Under the pieces are notes generated by a model. The model saw only the letters and a program-made list of their open reading frames with translations. It made no database searches and was not told where the DNA came from. A stretch of DNA of 24,200 nucleotides from JAXHUA01 sp034189695 (GTDB taxonomy: Bacteria; Chloroflexota; Dehalococcoidia; E44-bin15): assembly GCA_034189695.1 (NCBI GenBank), contig JAXHUA010000167.1, forward strand, positions 1 through 24,200, in the 5' to 3' direction. A program made the position numbers and the translations under genes. How positions within the stretch are numbered: the stretch's first letter is position 1; the number at the start of each line of letters is the position of its first letter. This document shows, one piece after another, positions 14,606-23,112 of this stretch.

Positions 14606-15460
14606 ATGATTGTCTCGGTTGCCAGTGGAAAAGGCGGCACGGGCAAGACGCTTGTCGCAACAAGTCTTGCGCTGTCGCTGGAAGGTGAAGTGCAGCTTCT
14701 TGACTGCGACGTGGAAGAGCCCAATGCTCACATCTTCCTCAAGCCCACGATCACGCATCGAGAAGCGGTATCGGTTGCCGTACCGGAGGTGGACGCCGCG
14801 GAATGCAGCCTGTGCGGCAGATGCGCGGAGGTCTGTGCCTTCAACGCCATCGCGGTGTTGCCCAAGAAGGTAATGGTGTTTCCAGAGCTATGCCACGGCT
14901 GCGGCGCGTGCTCGTACCTGTGTCCGGAGAACGCAATCTCCGAGGTGGGAAGGGAAGTCGGCGTGCTCGAGATGGGTCACTCAGGCCGGATCGAGTTTGT
15001 CCATGGGAAGCTGGCCATAGGGGAAGCGATGGCACCTCCTTTGATCCGAAGGGTCAAGGAACAGGTGAAGGTTGGGAAGACAGCGATAGTTGATGTGCCG
15101 CCCGGGACATCGTGCCCGGTCGTCGAAGCGGTTCGAGGCTGCGATTTCTGCCTCCTGGTGACGGAGCCCACGCCGTTCGGTCTGAATGACCTGGCCCTTG
15201 CCGTGCAGGTGATGAGGAAGCTTGGCATTCCCTGTGGGGTGCTGGTCAACCGCGACGGCACTGGCAACAGCGATGTGGAGGACTACTGCCGGGGCGAGGG
15301 AGTGCCGGTGCTTCTCCGTATACCGCTCGACACGGAAATCGCCCGGCTGTACTCCAGGGGCATCACTCTGGTGGAAGGGATGCCCCAGTGGCGACCCGCC
15401 TTCCAGGCGCTCTTCGAGGACATGTGCGCCATTTCGTCATCGGAACTTGCCAGCCGGTAG
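14606..15460 (+). CDS. MinD/ParA-type ATPase with inserted 2x[4Fe-4S] ferredoxin
   Basis: The 284-residue P-loop protein has a deviant Walker A KGGTGKT at 9-15. A ferredoxin insert carries C67/C70/C73/C77 and C96/C99/C102/C106. The ATPase resumes after it (AIVDVPPGTSCPV). Such proteins occur in anaerobic bacteria and archaea next to NifX-like and DUF5320 genes, commonly as tandem pairs; only one is present here. They are thought to act in Fe-S or metal-cofactor assembly (family inference). The Shine-Dalgarno is weak (GGAAG). It ends the region 4 group. Confidence 0.88.
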   Translation: MIVSVASGKGGTGKTLVATSLALSLEGEVQLLDCDVEEPNAHIFLKPTITHREAVSVAVPEVDAAECSLCGRCAEVCAFNAIAVLPKKVMVFPELCHGCGACSYLCPENAISEVGREVGVLEMGHSGRIEFVHGKLAIGEAMAPPLIRRVKEQVKVGKTAIVDVPPGTSCPVVEAVRGCDFCLLVTEPTPFGLNDLALAVQVMRKLGIPCGVLVNRDGTGNSDVEDYCRGEGVPVLLRIPLDTEIARLYSRGITLVEGMPQWRPAFQALFEDMCAISSSELASR

Positions 15461-15769
15461 GACACGGCGGCGAGTGAGGGTAGAAACAGAGGCAGCTAAA
15501 CGTGGGGCTGCATTGACGGCATTACCACACATAGGCTAACGTACATCGTGCCGGTCTGGGTGGTGGTCAGGATGGCCCGGCTGGCATTGTCTTGATGTCA
15601 CATGTGGCGGTGCTGGATGCAGAGTGCGACGGTAACTGAGCGGGCCACGGCACGGGCTCGGGATGCATCTGCTGATTCAGAGGGGAGGCTGTTTTTCGGT
15701 CATCGGCCAATGTGGTAGAATTGTTGGAGCACCGTTTGCGCAGCAAATGAATCGGCTAAGGAGGAGCAA
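15461..15769 (+). other. 309-base intergenic region
   Basis: No gene is supported. It contains CCGGCTGGCATTGTC (15577-15591), repeated exactly at 17181-17195 before another gene, and a possible -10 TAGAAT (15716-15721) with a poor -35. AAGGAGGAG precedes the GTG start of the flavoprotein gene. No terminator-like hairpin with a T-run was found after the ATPase gene. Confidence 0.5.
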
Positions 15770-17125
15770 GTGAAAGAGGCAAGCGTGGTTGTCGTAGGTG
15801 GCAGTGCCGCAGGGCCCGTTGCCGCGATAACGGTAAGGAGACACTACAAGGATACCAGTGTCTTGCTTATCCGGAAGGAGAAGCAGGTGATGGTGCCCTG
15901 TGGCATCCCGTACATCTTCGGGACCGTCGGAGCGCCGGACAAGAACGTTATCCCCGACGCCCTTCTCACGAACAACGGCGTGGAACTCATGATCGATGAG
16001 GTGACGTCGGTCGACAGGGCGTCGAAGACCTTGACGACGGCCGGCGGCGAGGTCGTGGGGTACGACAAGCTTATTCTGGCCACAGGCTCCGTCCCGGTAC
16101 GCCCGCCGATTCCGGGCATGGACCTGCCGAATGTTTTCCCGGTGTGGAAAGACTCCGATTTCCTGGGGCAAACGCAGCGGGTGCTGGCTAATGCGAAGGA
16201 CATCGTCATCATCGGCGGTGGTTTCATTGGCGCCGAGATGGCGGACGAATGCAAGAAGATGGGCGATGCCAGCGTGACCATTGTGGAGCTTCTTCCCCAC
16301 TGTCTGCTTCTCGCTATGGACGAGGAGTTCTGCTGCATGGCGGAGGAGAAGCTTGCTGAGAACGGTGTAAAGATCATCACCGACAATGGGGTGCGCTCTA
16401 TCAGCGGAGACGGCAACGTCAGCGGTGTCGAGCTTCAGAACGGCGACAAGCTGAAGGCTGATGCCGTTATCGTCGGGATAGGTGCCGCCCCCAACACCGA
16501 GCTTGCAAGGGATATGGAGCTTGAGATAGGTGAAGCGAGGGGCATCCGGGTTGACGAGTATATGAGGACGAGCGACAAGGACATCTTTGCAGTTGGTGAC
16601 TGCGCTGACAAGTTCTCGTTCTTCACGAAGAAACCATCGGGACTCCGACTGGCTTCGATTGCGACGGTTGAGGCCAGGATAGCCGGGGCCAATGTCTTTG
16701 AGCTTAGAAGGAAGAACATAGGGGCTGTGGGGGTTTTCGCCACGGCTTTCGGTGACTTCGCGCTGGCGGCGGCGGGGCTGACTGAAAGGGCGGCGAAGGA
16801 TGCCGGTTTTGAGGTCGTCGTGGGTCAGGCGGCGGCAGTCGATAAGCATCCCGGCTCGATGCCTAACGCCAAGGAAGTTAAGGCGAAGCTCATCTTCCAG
16901 AAGGAGACTGGCAACCTGCTGGGAGGCGAGTTGTCGGGTGGCGCGACCACGGCGGAGATGGCCAACATAATTGCCGCGCTGATACAGGGTAAGGCGACAG
17001 CGGACGACGTGGCACTGTTCCAGATGGGTACACAGCCCTGTCTTACTGCCTCGCCAATAGCCTACCAGATTGTGAACGCCGCAGAGCAAGCGGCGATGAA
17101 GCTGCGCCAGGCGAGCGCAGGCTAG
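15770..17125 (+). CDS. FAD-dependent pyridine nucleotide-disulfide oxidoreductase (CoA-disulfide reductase / NADH oxidase-like)
   Basis: The 451-residue flavoprotein has an N-terminal FAD Rossmann motif (VVVVGGSAAGP, residues 6-16) and the single redox Cys44 in VPCGIPYIFG, as in CoA-disulfide reductases and NADH oxidases. A second Rossmann motif (VIIGGGFIGAEMA) binds NAD(P)H, DIFAVGDCAD closes the FAD site, and a C-terminal dimerisation domain follows. It may reduce CoA disulfides, persulfides or oxygen; the sequence does not decide which. The start is GTG 15770 with AAGGAGGAG. The tail ends in an Ala/Gln-rich helix. Confidence 0.9.
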   Translation: MKEASVVVVGGSAAGPVAAITVRRHYKDTSVLLIRKEKQVMVPCGIPYIFGTVGAPDKNVIPDALLTNNGVELMIDEVTSVDRASKTLTTAGGEVVGYDKLILATGSVPVRPPIPGMDLPNVFPVWKDSDFLGQTQRVLANAKDIVIIGGGFIGAEMADECKKMGDASVTIVELLPHCLLLAMDEEFCCMAEEKLAENGVKIITDNGVRSISGDGNVSGVELQNGDKLKADAVIVGIGAAPNTELARDMELEIGEARGIRVDEYMRTSDKDIFAVGDCADKFSFFTKKPSGLRLASIATVEARIAGANVFELRRKNIGAVGVFATAFGDFALAAAGLTERAAKDAGFEVVVGQAAAVDKHPGSMPNAKEVKAKLIFQKETGNLLGGELSGGATTAEMANIIAALIQGKATADDVALFQMGTQPCLTASPIAYQIVNAAEQAAMKLRQASAG

Positions 17126-17210
17126 CGCGCTTTGTGCCGGGCGGCGTCTGCAAGCGCCAGTTGAGCCATGTCGGGTGGCGCCGGCTGGCATTGTCAGATG
17201 TGGGGGGTGA

Positions 17211-17663
17211 ATGATGGCATCCGACTTCAAGGAACTTGAAGACCTTGTCATGGAGGACATGAGACGGGTGTACTCCGATACGGTCATCGACCATTTCCAG
17301 AACCCGAGGAATGTGGGCGAGATCAAGAATCCGGACGGGTTTGGCCGCCTGACCGGTCCGTGTGGCGACACTATGGAGATATACCTCACGGTGCGAGGTG
17401 ACACGATTGTCAACGCCCGCTTCTGGACCGACGGTTGTGGGACCAGCATCGCCAGCGGCAGCATGGCGACGGAGCTGGCCACGGGCAAGACCGTTGCTGA
17501 GGCCAGGAGTATCACCCAGGATGATGTGCTGGAAAGCCTTGGCGGGTTGCCGGAGGAGAGCGTCCATTGTGCGCTTCTCGCAGCGAACGCGCTCCGCGAG
17601 GCCGTGAAGGACTTCCTCGCCATGAAGAAGGAGCCGTGGAAGAAGGCGTACCGCAGTCGCTGA
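17211..17663 (+). CDS. IscU/NifU-like iron-sulfur cluster scaffold
   Basis: The 150-residue protein has the three scaffold cysteines C51 (GPCGD), C76 (DGCGTS) and C120 (VHCALLAANAL), within the sequence YSDTVIDHFQNPRNVG that opens IscU/NifU-N domains. An N-terminal extension of about 20 acidic residues precedes it. Scaffolds assemble Fe-S clusters from sulfide and iron and pass them to carriers. The carrier-type ATPase at 18495 and the Fe-S enzymes around it fit that role. No cysteine desulfurase is adjacent. ATG 17211 or the next ATG at 17214 may be used. Confidence 0.9.
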   Translation: MMASDFKELEDLVMEDMRRVYSDTVIDHFQNPRNVGEIKNPDGFGRLTGPCGDTMEIYLTVRGDTIVNARFWTDGCGTSIASGSMATELATGKTVAEARSITQDDVLESLGGLPEESVHCALLAANALREAVKDFLAMKKEPWKKAYRSR

Positions 17664-17680
17664 AATGTGGTGATGCGTAG

Positions 17681-18454
17681 GTGAGTTCGATTGTATACGG
17701 CCCGGTTCCCTCATGGCGGCTGGGCAGGTCGCTGGGCATCGATCTCCTGTCAACACCGGGCAAGACGTGCTCCTTCGACTGCATCTACTGTCAACTCGGC
17801 CCAACAGTGCATCCGTTGACCGAGCGCAGGGAATTCGTCTCGCTACAGCAGGTCTCCGAAGAGCTTGAAGCCGCGAAGGGTACCGCAGCGGACTGCGTGA
17901 CGTTCTCAGGTTTGGGGGAGCCCACACTCGCCAGTAACCTGGCGCAAGCCATCTCACTGGCCAGGTCGGTCTACGACCTGCCGGTGGCAGTCCTGACCAA
18001 TTCCTCGCTCATGCCGCGCGCCGAGGTGCGGCGTGACCTGGAAGCGGTGGATGTGGTAGTGGCCAAGCTGGATGCGCCCGACGATGGGCTCCTGCGGTCT
18101 GTCAACAGACCTGTGGGGGATTGCTCCATCGGCGACATAGTGGAGGGGATCAGGACATTCAGGGAGGTCTATCGCGGGAAGCTGGCAATCCAGATGATGT
18201 TCGTTGAAGTGAACAAGCACTCGGCGAGACAGATGGCGGAGATGGTGAGGAGCCTGTCGCCGGACGAGGTGCAGCTCAATACGCCCCTGCGCCCCTGCGC
18301 TGTCGAGCCGCTGAGTGCGGAAGATATGGACGCGATCAAGGGCGAGTTCCACGGTCTGAACGTGGTGCAGGTCTATCAGACGGAGGCACCGGTCGTGGCA
18401 CCCCTCAGCGTTTCAGAGGTCCGGCGGCGGAGGCCGGAGTCTCCGCAGGTGTAA
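17681..18454 (+). CDS. Radical SAM protein, COG0731-like
   Basis: The 257-residue product has radical-SAM cysteines C30, C34 and C37 (CSFDCIYCQ) and a GLGEPTL segment in place of the usual GGEP. The opening YGPVPSWRLGRSLGID is typical of COG0731-like proteins related to wyosine-base enzymes. The bacterial members are largely uncharacterised. It starts with GTG 17681, 17 bases after the scaffold gene, with only a weak Shine-Dalgarno. The short Arg-rich C-terminus (VRRRRPESPQV) is unusual. Confidence 0.85.
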   Translation: MSSIVYGPVPSWRLGRSLGIDLLSTPGKTCSFDCIYCQLGPTVHPLTERREFVSLQQVSEELEAAKGTAADCVTFSGLGEPTLASNLAQAISLARSVYDLPVAVLTNSSLMPRAEVRRDLEAVDVVVAKLDAPDDGLLRSVNRPVGDCSIGDIVEGIRTFREVYRGKLAIQMMFVEVNKHSARQMAEMVRSLSPDEVQLNTPLRPCAVEPLSAEDMDAIKGEFHGLNVVQVYQTEAPVVAPLSVSEVRRRRPESPQV

Positions 18455-18494
18455 GAGAGTCCATGCGCAGCGTGCAGGTATAAGGAGGATCGCT

Positions 18495-19502
18495 ATGGAA
18501 GAGGACCTGAAGGCAAAGATCGAAGGAGTGCTCGACGAAGTTATCATTCTCGAACCGAAACGAAGTCTTGCGCAGTTCAACATGGTTCGGGATGTTGAGG
18601 TGGCGGATGGACACGTCAAGATAGGACTTGCCTTGACGGCCCTCAACTCCTCCGCACAGGAATCGGTGGAGGAACGGGTGCGCAGCCGCGTTGGGGAGCT
18701 CTCAGGCGTAAAAGATGTCGAGATAGAGCTGGTCGAAGCACCGCCCAAGGACCTGAACGAGTTCAAGCACATCGTGGCAGTGATGAGCGGTAAGGGTGGA
18801 GTTGGGAAGTCTCTCGTCGCCGGTCTGCTTGGTATCTCCCTCGCCCGCCAGGGCCACGAGGTCGGCATCCTGGATGCGGACATAACAGGGCCCAGTATTC
18901 CGAGGATGTTCGGAGTGAAGAGCAGGCCGATGGGCAGTGACACCGGCATCCTGCCGGTGGAGACCCGGTCCGGGATCGAGATCATGTCCATAAACCTGCT
19001 GTTGCCTCAGGAGGATGACGCGGTCATCTGGCGAGGGCCCCTGCTTGCCAAGGCCATCATGCAGTTCTGGGAGGACGTGCTCTGGGGGAAGCTGGACTAC
19101 CTGATAGTGGACGTTCCGCCGGGGACTGCGGACATCCCGCTCACGGTGATGCAGTCGCTTCCTCTGACCGGAGTGGTCATCGTGTCGACGCCCCAGGACC
19201 TGGCGGGGATGGTGGTGAGGAAGGCGGTGCACATGGCGGAGAACCTGAACGTTCGGGTGCTGGGGGTGGTGGAGAATATGAGCTACCTGCTCATACCCGA
19301 GACCGGGAAGAAGCTCGAGCTGTTCGGCAAGAGCAAGGGCGACGAGATGGCCAAGGAGGCCAATGCACCGCTTCTGGCCCGGTTGCCGATAGACCCTGAA
19401 CTGGCGAGACTGTGCGACGAGGGAGACGTCGAGCGCTACAACTCCGAGGAGTTTATCGCCTTCTCCCAGGCATTTGCCCAGGCCGTCGCGTCCCAGGGGT
19501 AG
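18495..19502 (+). CDS. Mrp/NBP35-type ATPase with N-terminal DUF59 domain, lacking the CxxC
   Basis: The 335-residue protein carries an N-terminal MIP18/DUF59 domain (about 1-85) and a P-loop domain with deviant Walker A KGGVGKS at 100-106. It also has VDVPPGTADIPLTVMQ and GVVENMSY. Family members carry and transfer Fe-S clusters, bound across a dimer by a CxxC a few residues after ENMSY. Here that stretch reads LLIPETGKK, so both cysteines are absent. The ATPase core appears intact. The Shine-Dalgarno AAGGAGG lies just before ATG 18495. Its neighbours (scaffold, radical SAM, Fe-S oxidoreductase) favour cluster delivery, but the missing cysteines question it. Confidence 0.88.
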   Translation: MEEDLKAKIEGVLDEVIILEPKRSLAQFNMVRDVEVADGHVKIGLALTALNSSAQESVEERVRSRVGELSGVKDVEIELVEAPPKDLNEFKHIVAVMSGKGGVGKSLVAGLLGISLARQGHEVGILDADITGPSIPRMFGVKSRPMGSDTGILPVETRSGIEIMSINLLLPQEDDAVIWRGPLLAKAIMQFWEDVLWGKLDYLIVDVPPGTADIPLTVMQSLPLTGVVIVSTPQDLAGMVVRKAVHMAENLNVRVLGVVENMSYLLIPETGKKLELFGKSKGDEMAKEANAPLLARLPIDPELARLCDEGDVERYNSEEFIAFSQAFAQAVASQG

Positions 19503-19524
19503 ACTCCGACGCTGAGTAGTGCGC

Positions 19525-20622
19525 ATGAGCGATGTGGTAGAGCGAGCCAGAGCGTGTACCGAGTGCAACGTGTGCATGGAGGTGTGCCCCACCTATGAGG
19601 TCACCGGGGAGTGGCTGCAATCACCGCTGGGCCGGCTGCAATCGGCCATCGAGGTCTTCGAGGCAGCCGACGTCAGCGAGCAGTCGGTAGAGAGCCTCAG
19701 TAGCTGCCTCATCTGTTTGGCGTGCGACGCCGCCTGTCCATACGACATCGAAGTCAGCGACATCGTGCTCAGGTCCAGGCACAGGCTGGTTGAGAGGGGA
19801 TTGGGCCCTCTGCCGGGCCACAGCCGGGTTGTTGAGGGCATTCTGGCCAAGGGCAACTCGGTCAACGGTGAACCGGGGAAGAGGTTGGAATGGTTGCCTG
19901 AGCCGTTCGTGAGGAAGGAGTCGGATACCCTGTTCTATGTGGGCTGCCTTGGCTCCTACATCGTCAAGGACGCAGCATCTTCCGCATACCTGGTGCTGAA
20001 GAAACTTGGCATTGATTTCAAGATTCTTGAGGACGAGGGGTGCTGTGGCACCTTTCTGTATGAGTGCGGGGACATCGACCGTGCCCGCCGGCTGTTTGAG
20101 AGCAACGTCGAGAGGTTCAGGTCGGAGGGCGTGACACGGATCGTGTGTCTGTGTCCCGCCTGCCACAAGTGCTTCGAGTCGTTCTACCCAGACTTGCTGG
20201 GGGAGACGGGGTTCACGGTGCAGCACCTTGTGCAGGTGGTCCACGAGCGATTGAAGGATAGTCCTGAGTTGCTCAAACCGGTGCCGAGGACCGTTGTATA
20301 CCAGGAGCCGTGCCGGTTGGGCCGGGGAGAGGGAGTTACCGTTGAGCCCAGAGAGGTGCTGGAGTGGTGTGGTGCCGCTGTGGGGGAGATGGAGAGAAGC
20401 GGCGACAGTGCCTCGTGCTGTGGCGCTGGCGGTGGTGTCATGACCCTGTACCGCGACCTTGCCACAAAGGTGGGATCGAGGCTGTTGGGCATGGCGGCAG
20501 TGGACTCCGTAGTCACCACGTGCCCCTTCTGCGTCTTCAGTCTGAACCGCGCGGCGAAGGCCGGGGAGCTGACCAAGCGCATCACTTACTTCACCAATCT
20601 GCTCCTGGAGTCGCTGCCATAG
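19525..20622 (+). CDS. HdrB/GlpC-like Fe-S oxidoreductase (two ferredoxin clusters plus two CCG domains)
   Basis: The 365-residue protein begins with C11/C14/C17/C21 (CTECNVCMEVCP) and a second cluster CLICLACDAACP, as in HdrC/GlpC. Two cysteine-rich CCG-type regions follow (CCGTFLYECG and CCGAGGGV), as in HdrB. Such proteins accept electrons and pass them to disulfides, quinones or flavoprotein partners. No HdrA-like flavoprotein is adjacent, but the flavoprotein at 15770 is in the same group. ATG 19525 is preferred over an in-frame GTG at 19519. It follows the Mrp gene by 22 bases. Confidence 0.9.
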   Translation: MSDVVERARACTECNVCMEVCPTYEVTGEWLQSPLGRLQSAIEVFEAADVSEQSVESLSSCLICLACDAACPYDIEVSDIVLRSRHRLVERGLGPLPGHSRVVEGILAKGNSVNGEPGKRLEWLPEPFVRKESDTLFYVGCLGSYIVKDAASSAYLVLKKLGIDFKILEDEGCCGTFLYECGDIDRARRLFESNVERFRSEGVTRIVCLCPACHKCFESFYPDLLGETGFTVQHLVQVVHERLKDSPELLKPVPRTVVYQEPCRLGRGEGVTVEPREVLEWCGAAVGEMERSGDSASCCGAGGGVMTLYRDLATKVGSRLLGMAAVDSVVTTCPFCVFSLNRAAKAGELTKRITYFTNLLLESLP

Positions 20623-20681
20623 GCTTGGGCCGGTTGTACCGATTGCGTAGACGGACCAGCAGGTCAAACCAGTGATAGAAA

Positions 20682-20718
20682 TGCGACCGCCCATGAGCAG
20701 AGAGCCACAACGGTCGCA
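20682..20718 (+). repeat. Inverted repeat in the gap before the MBL-fold gene
   Basis: TGCGACCG (20682-20689) and CGGTCGCA (20711-20718) are perfect 8-base arms around a 21-base spacer, about 55 bases before ATG 20773. It could be an operator or a weak RNA stem; no T-run follows. Confidence 0.4.
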
Positions 20719-20772
20719 GGGCCCGTTGGCAGGGTGGTCCGGCAACAGTCCACATGTCGAAGGAGGTGCTTC

Positions 20773-21603
20773 ATGTCTCTCTGCCTGACCACCCTCGGAG
20801 AGAACACGGCCGGGAGGCCGCGTATCCTTGCCGAGTGGGGATTGAGCATCCTCGTCGAGGCGGACGGTCTCAACGTGCTCATGGACACGTGCGCCAGTAT
20901 GACCGTGCCGTATAATGCGGCGACCCTGGGTGTAGACCTGTCGAGCGTCGACAAGATCGTCTTGAGCCACGGCCACTACGACCACACCGGCGGGCTGAAG
21001 GGAGTGCTGGCCGAGACGGGGCCGGTCGAGATAATCGGACACCCGGACATATGGAGCGCGAAGCACATCGTTCGAGGTGAACAGCAGGCGTACAACGGGA
21101 TACCCTTCTCCGGGGAGGAACTCGAGGGGCTCGGAGCGTCGTTCACCTTGAGTCGGGAGCCCGTGTGGCTCACAGACGACATCGTGACCACCGGTGAGGT
21201 GCCCATGGTCACCCCGTACGAGCAGATCGATTCGTACCTGTACGTCAAGAGGAACGACGAACTGGTGCCCGACGAGTTTCCGGATGACCTTGCACTCATT
21301 GTCAGGACCGAGCAGGGGCTGGTAGTCGTCCTGGGCTGTGCTCACCGCGGCATGATGAACACGCTTTACCACGCGCGCAACATCACGGGTGAGGAGCGCA
21401 TTCACACCGTCGTCGGCGGCACACACCTGGTCACTGCGTCGAGGGAGCGGGTCGACCTGACCATCGAGGCGCTCAGGGAACTGGGGGTCCAGAGGTTGGG
21501 TGTTTCGCACTGCACTGGGATGCCTGCGGCGGCGATTCTGGCCAGGGAGCTTGGCGACAGTTTCTTTTTCAACAATGCTGGCAGCAGGGTGACTGTCCCG
21601 TAG
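20773..21603 (+). CDS. Metallo-beta-lactamase-fold hydrolase (COG1237-like)
   Basis: The 276-residue protein has the metal-binding motif H66-x-H68-x-D70-H71 (SHGHYDHTGG), with later ligands likely in LGCAHRG and VGGTH. It resembles the COG1237 group, named after an enzyme of methanopterin-like metabolism, but that function should not be assumed here. ATG 20773 follows AGGAGGTG (20761-20768), which is better than an in-frame GTG at 20734. It stands alone, 150 bases after the HdrB-like gene. Confidence 0.88.
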   Translation: MSLCLTTLGENTAGRPRILAEWGLSILVEADGLNVLMDTCASMTVPYNAATLGVDLSSVDKIVLSHGHYDHTGGLKGVLAETGPVEIIGHPDIWSAKHIVRGEQQAYNGIPFSGEELEGLGASFTLSREPVWLTDDIVTTGEVPMVTPYEQIDSYLYVKRNDELVPDEFPDDLALIVRTEQGLVVVLGCAHRGMMNTLYHARNITGEERIHTVVGGTHLVTASRERVDLTIEALRELGVQRLGVSHCTGMPAAAILARELGDSFFFNNAGSRVTVP

Positions 21604-21612
21604 GCGCTACGT

Positions 21613-21641
21613 TTGCCTCAGCATTGACACCAGTGTATAAT
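21613..21641 (+). promoter_or_regulatory. Promoter of the two small membrane-protein genes
   Basis: TATAAT (21636-21641) is a perfect -10 with TTGCCT (21613-21618) 17 bases upstream, a four-of-six -35. TTGACA at 21624-21629 is only 6 bases away and is too close to serve. ATG 21665 follows with AAGGGGGTG. Confidence 0.6.
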
Positions 21642-21664
21642 GGGTCGGCTTAAGGGGGTGAAAG

Positions 21665-21961
21665 ATGTCCCTGGCAGAGTTGCGGGACCTTTTCATTGTC
21701 ATTTTCTCCATCTCGGGCATCGTTGCCATAGTCTTTCTTATGGTCATCACCTTCCTGGTGTACCGCAAGGTGCGCATAGTCCTTGACTCGTGGGCGGCGA
21801 CCGTCGCCAACGTCCGGGACATCTCGTCGCTCATCTCGGAGAACATCGCCAAGCCGCTGGCCAACATCATCGGTGCCGTGCAGGGCATTTCGAGGTTCTT
21901 CGAGTTCCTTTCCAGACCGGTGAAACGAAGGGAGGAAGAGGTAGGTGGCTGGGGAGAATAG
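21665..21961 (+). CDS. Small single-span membrane protein
   Basis: The 98-residue protein has one strong membrane segment at about residues 9-33 (LFIVIFSISGIVAIVFLMVITFLVY cut at its edges). A predicted amphipathic helix follows (SSLISENIAKPLANIIGAVQGISRFF) and a charged tail. This resembles the DUF948/YtxG-like layout, but I do not claim the family. Its end overlaps the next gene by 17 bases, which suggests coupled translation and a functional pair. Confidence 0.78.
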   Translation: MSLAELRDLFIVIFSISGIVAIVFLMVITFLVYRKVRIVLDSWAATVANVRDISSLISENIAKPLANIIGAVQGISRFFEFLSRPVKRREEEVGGWGE

Positions 21962-22226
21962 GGGACAGTACTTCCTGATTGGGCTTGTCCTCGGGGGGGT
22001 GTTCGGCGCGCTCATCGCCGTGTGGCTCATAGAGCGCAGACGGGTCCGGTTCAGAGGACAGGGACCGGGCGTGGGCAGTGCACTGGGTGACCTGGTCGGC
22101 GTCATCAAGGATGAGGTTGTGCCCCGGGTGAAGGAGGCGATCGGCGAGGCCATGCTGGGGCGGGAAGCACCGAGGCGGACGCGACCCGAAGAAGAGGAGG
22201 AGCGCGGGGGCGTAGAGGAAGTCTAG
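21945..22226 (+). CDS. YtxH-like small membrane protein
   Basis: The 93-residue product starts with GTG 21945 inside the end of the previous gene, preceded by GGGAGGAAGAGG. Residues ~9-29 form a Gly-rich membrane helix (FLIGLVLGGVFGALIAVWLI), as in YtxH-like envelope or stress proteins. The remainder is charged, with an acidic C-terminus (RPEEEEERGGVEEV). The role is unknown. Confidence 0.75.
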   Translation: MAGENRGQYFLIGLVLGGVFGALIAVWLIERRRVRFRGQGPGVGSALGDLVGVIKDEVVPRVKEAIGEAMLGREAPRRTRPEEEEERGGVEEV

Positions 22227-22274
22227 TCGCCGGACTCACGGCGGTGCGAGAAGAGGCGAAGGCAAGCGTCCGTT

Positions 22275-23105
22275 CTACTGGTTTTCCGAGTACCTCGGGT
22301 AGGAGCCGAATATCTTCAGCAGCACCGTCTTCTCCTTGATGCGGGCGAGCACCTCACTGATCACCGGGTCCTCTCGATGGCCTTCGAGGTCAAGGAGGAA
22401 GAAGTAGCGGCCCAGGCTCTCCTTGGAGGGCCGCGATTCCAGCTTCGCCAGGTTGATGTTCCTCGCAGTGAACTCCTGGAGTACCTCGCTGAGCGCTCCC
22501 GGCCGGTCGGTGGCGAAGGAGAACGAGATGGAGGTCTTGTCACAGCCGGTCGGTGGGTGGTCGGTGAGAGCGAGAACGACGAAGCGGGTGACGTTTGAGG
22601 CCTCGTCCTGGATCTCTCGAGCCATGATCTCCGCGCCATAGAGCTCGGCGGCCCGGGCGGTGCCAATGGCGGCGGCGGGATGGCCGGAGGCCATCATGTC
22701 CTCAACGGCGGCGGCAGTGGACAATGCCGCCACGACCTGCGCCTTGGGGAAACAACGCTCGATGAAGTGTCGGCACTGGCCCAATGCCTGGGGATGCGAG
22801 TAGACAACCCTTATGGTGCTCACCTCCGTGCCCGGCTTGGCCATAAGATGATGCACGATGGGCAGGACAAGCTCTTTCCTGATGAGCACCTTCGACTCGT
22901 GGATGAGAAGGTCGAGCGTGTCGTTCACCGAGCCTTCGAGGCTGTTCTCGATGGGCACAACGCCCTCGTCCGCCATGCCGGAGGCAACCGCAGTGTCCAC
23001 TGCGGCAATGCTGGGGAACGGGGTGAGCTGCGCCGTCTTGTCATAGAGCAGCGCTGCCTCTTCGGCGAATGTCCCGGGTGGCCCCAGGTAGGCAACCCGC
23101 TTCAC
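22275..23105 (-). CDS. pheA: Prephenate dehydratase
   Basis: Read from GTG 23105 the protein has 276 residues and starts VKRVAYLGPPGTFAEEAAL, the usual N-terminus. The catalytic TRF motif (NVTRFVVLA) and the C-terminal ACT domain with GALSEVL and ESRPS, where phenylalanine binds for feedback inhibition, are present. It converts prephenate to phenylpyruvate in phenylalanine biosynthesis. A longer frame from 23162 would overlap the upstream gene by 50 bases and adds no family sequence. The GTG lies 7 bases after the upstream stop, so the two genes are probably co-translated. No chorismate mutase domain is fused. Confidence 0.94.
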   Translation of the reverse strand: MKRVAYLGPPGTFAEEAALLYDKTAQLTPFPSIAAVDTAVASGMADEGVVPIENSLEGSVNDTLDLLIHESKVLIRKELVLPIVHHLMAKPGTEVSTIRVVYSHPQALGQCRHFIERCFPKAQVVAALSTAAAVEDMMASGHPAAAIGTARAAELYGAEIMAREIQDEASNVTRFVVLALTDHPPTGCDKTSISFSFATDRPGALSEVLQEFTARNINLAKLESRPSKESLGRYFFLLDLEGHREDPVISEVLARIKEKTVLLKIFGSYPRYSENQ

Positions 23106-23112
23106 CGTCCTG

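Noticed and set aside
15677..17623. 648-residue - strand open frame opposite the flavoprotein and scaffold genes
   Set aside because: The + strand genes have clear FAD and scaffold motifs; the reverse frame is an antisense shadow.
21624..21641. TTGACA with TATAAT as a promoter pair
   Set aside because: The spacer is only 6 bases; TTGCCT at 21613 gives the correct 17-base spacing.
22228..22245. Small GCCG/CGGC hairpin between the convergent YtxH-like and pheA genes
   Set aside because: The stem is short and there is no T-run on either strand, so it is not called a terminator.
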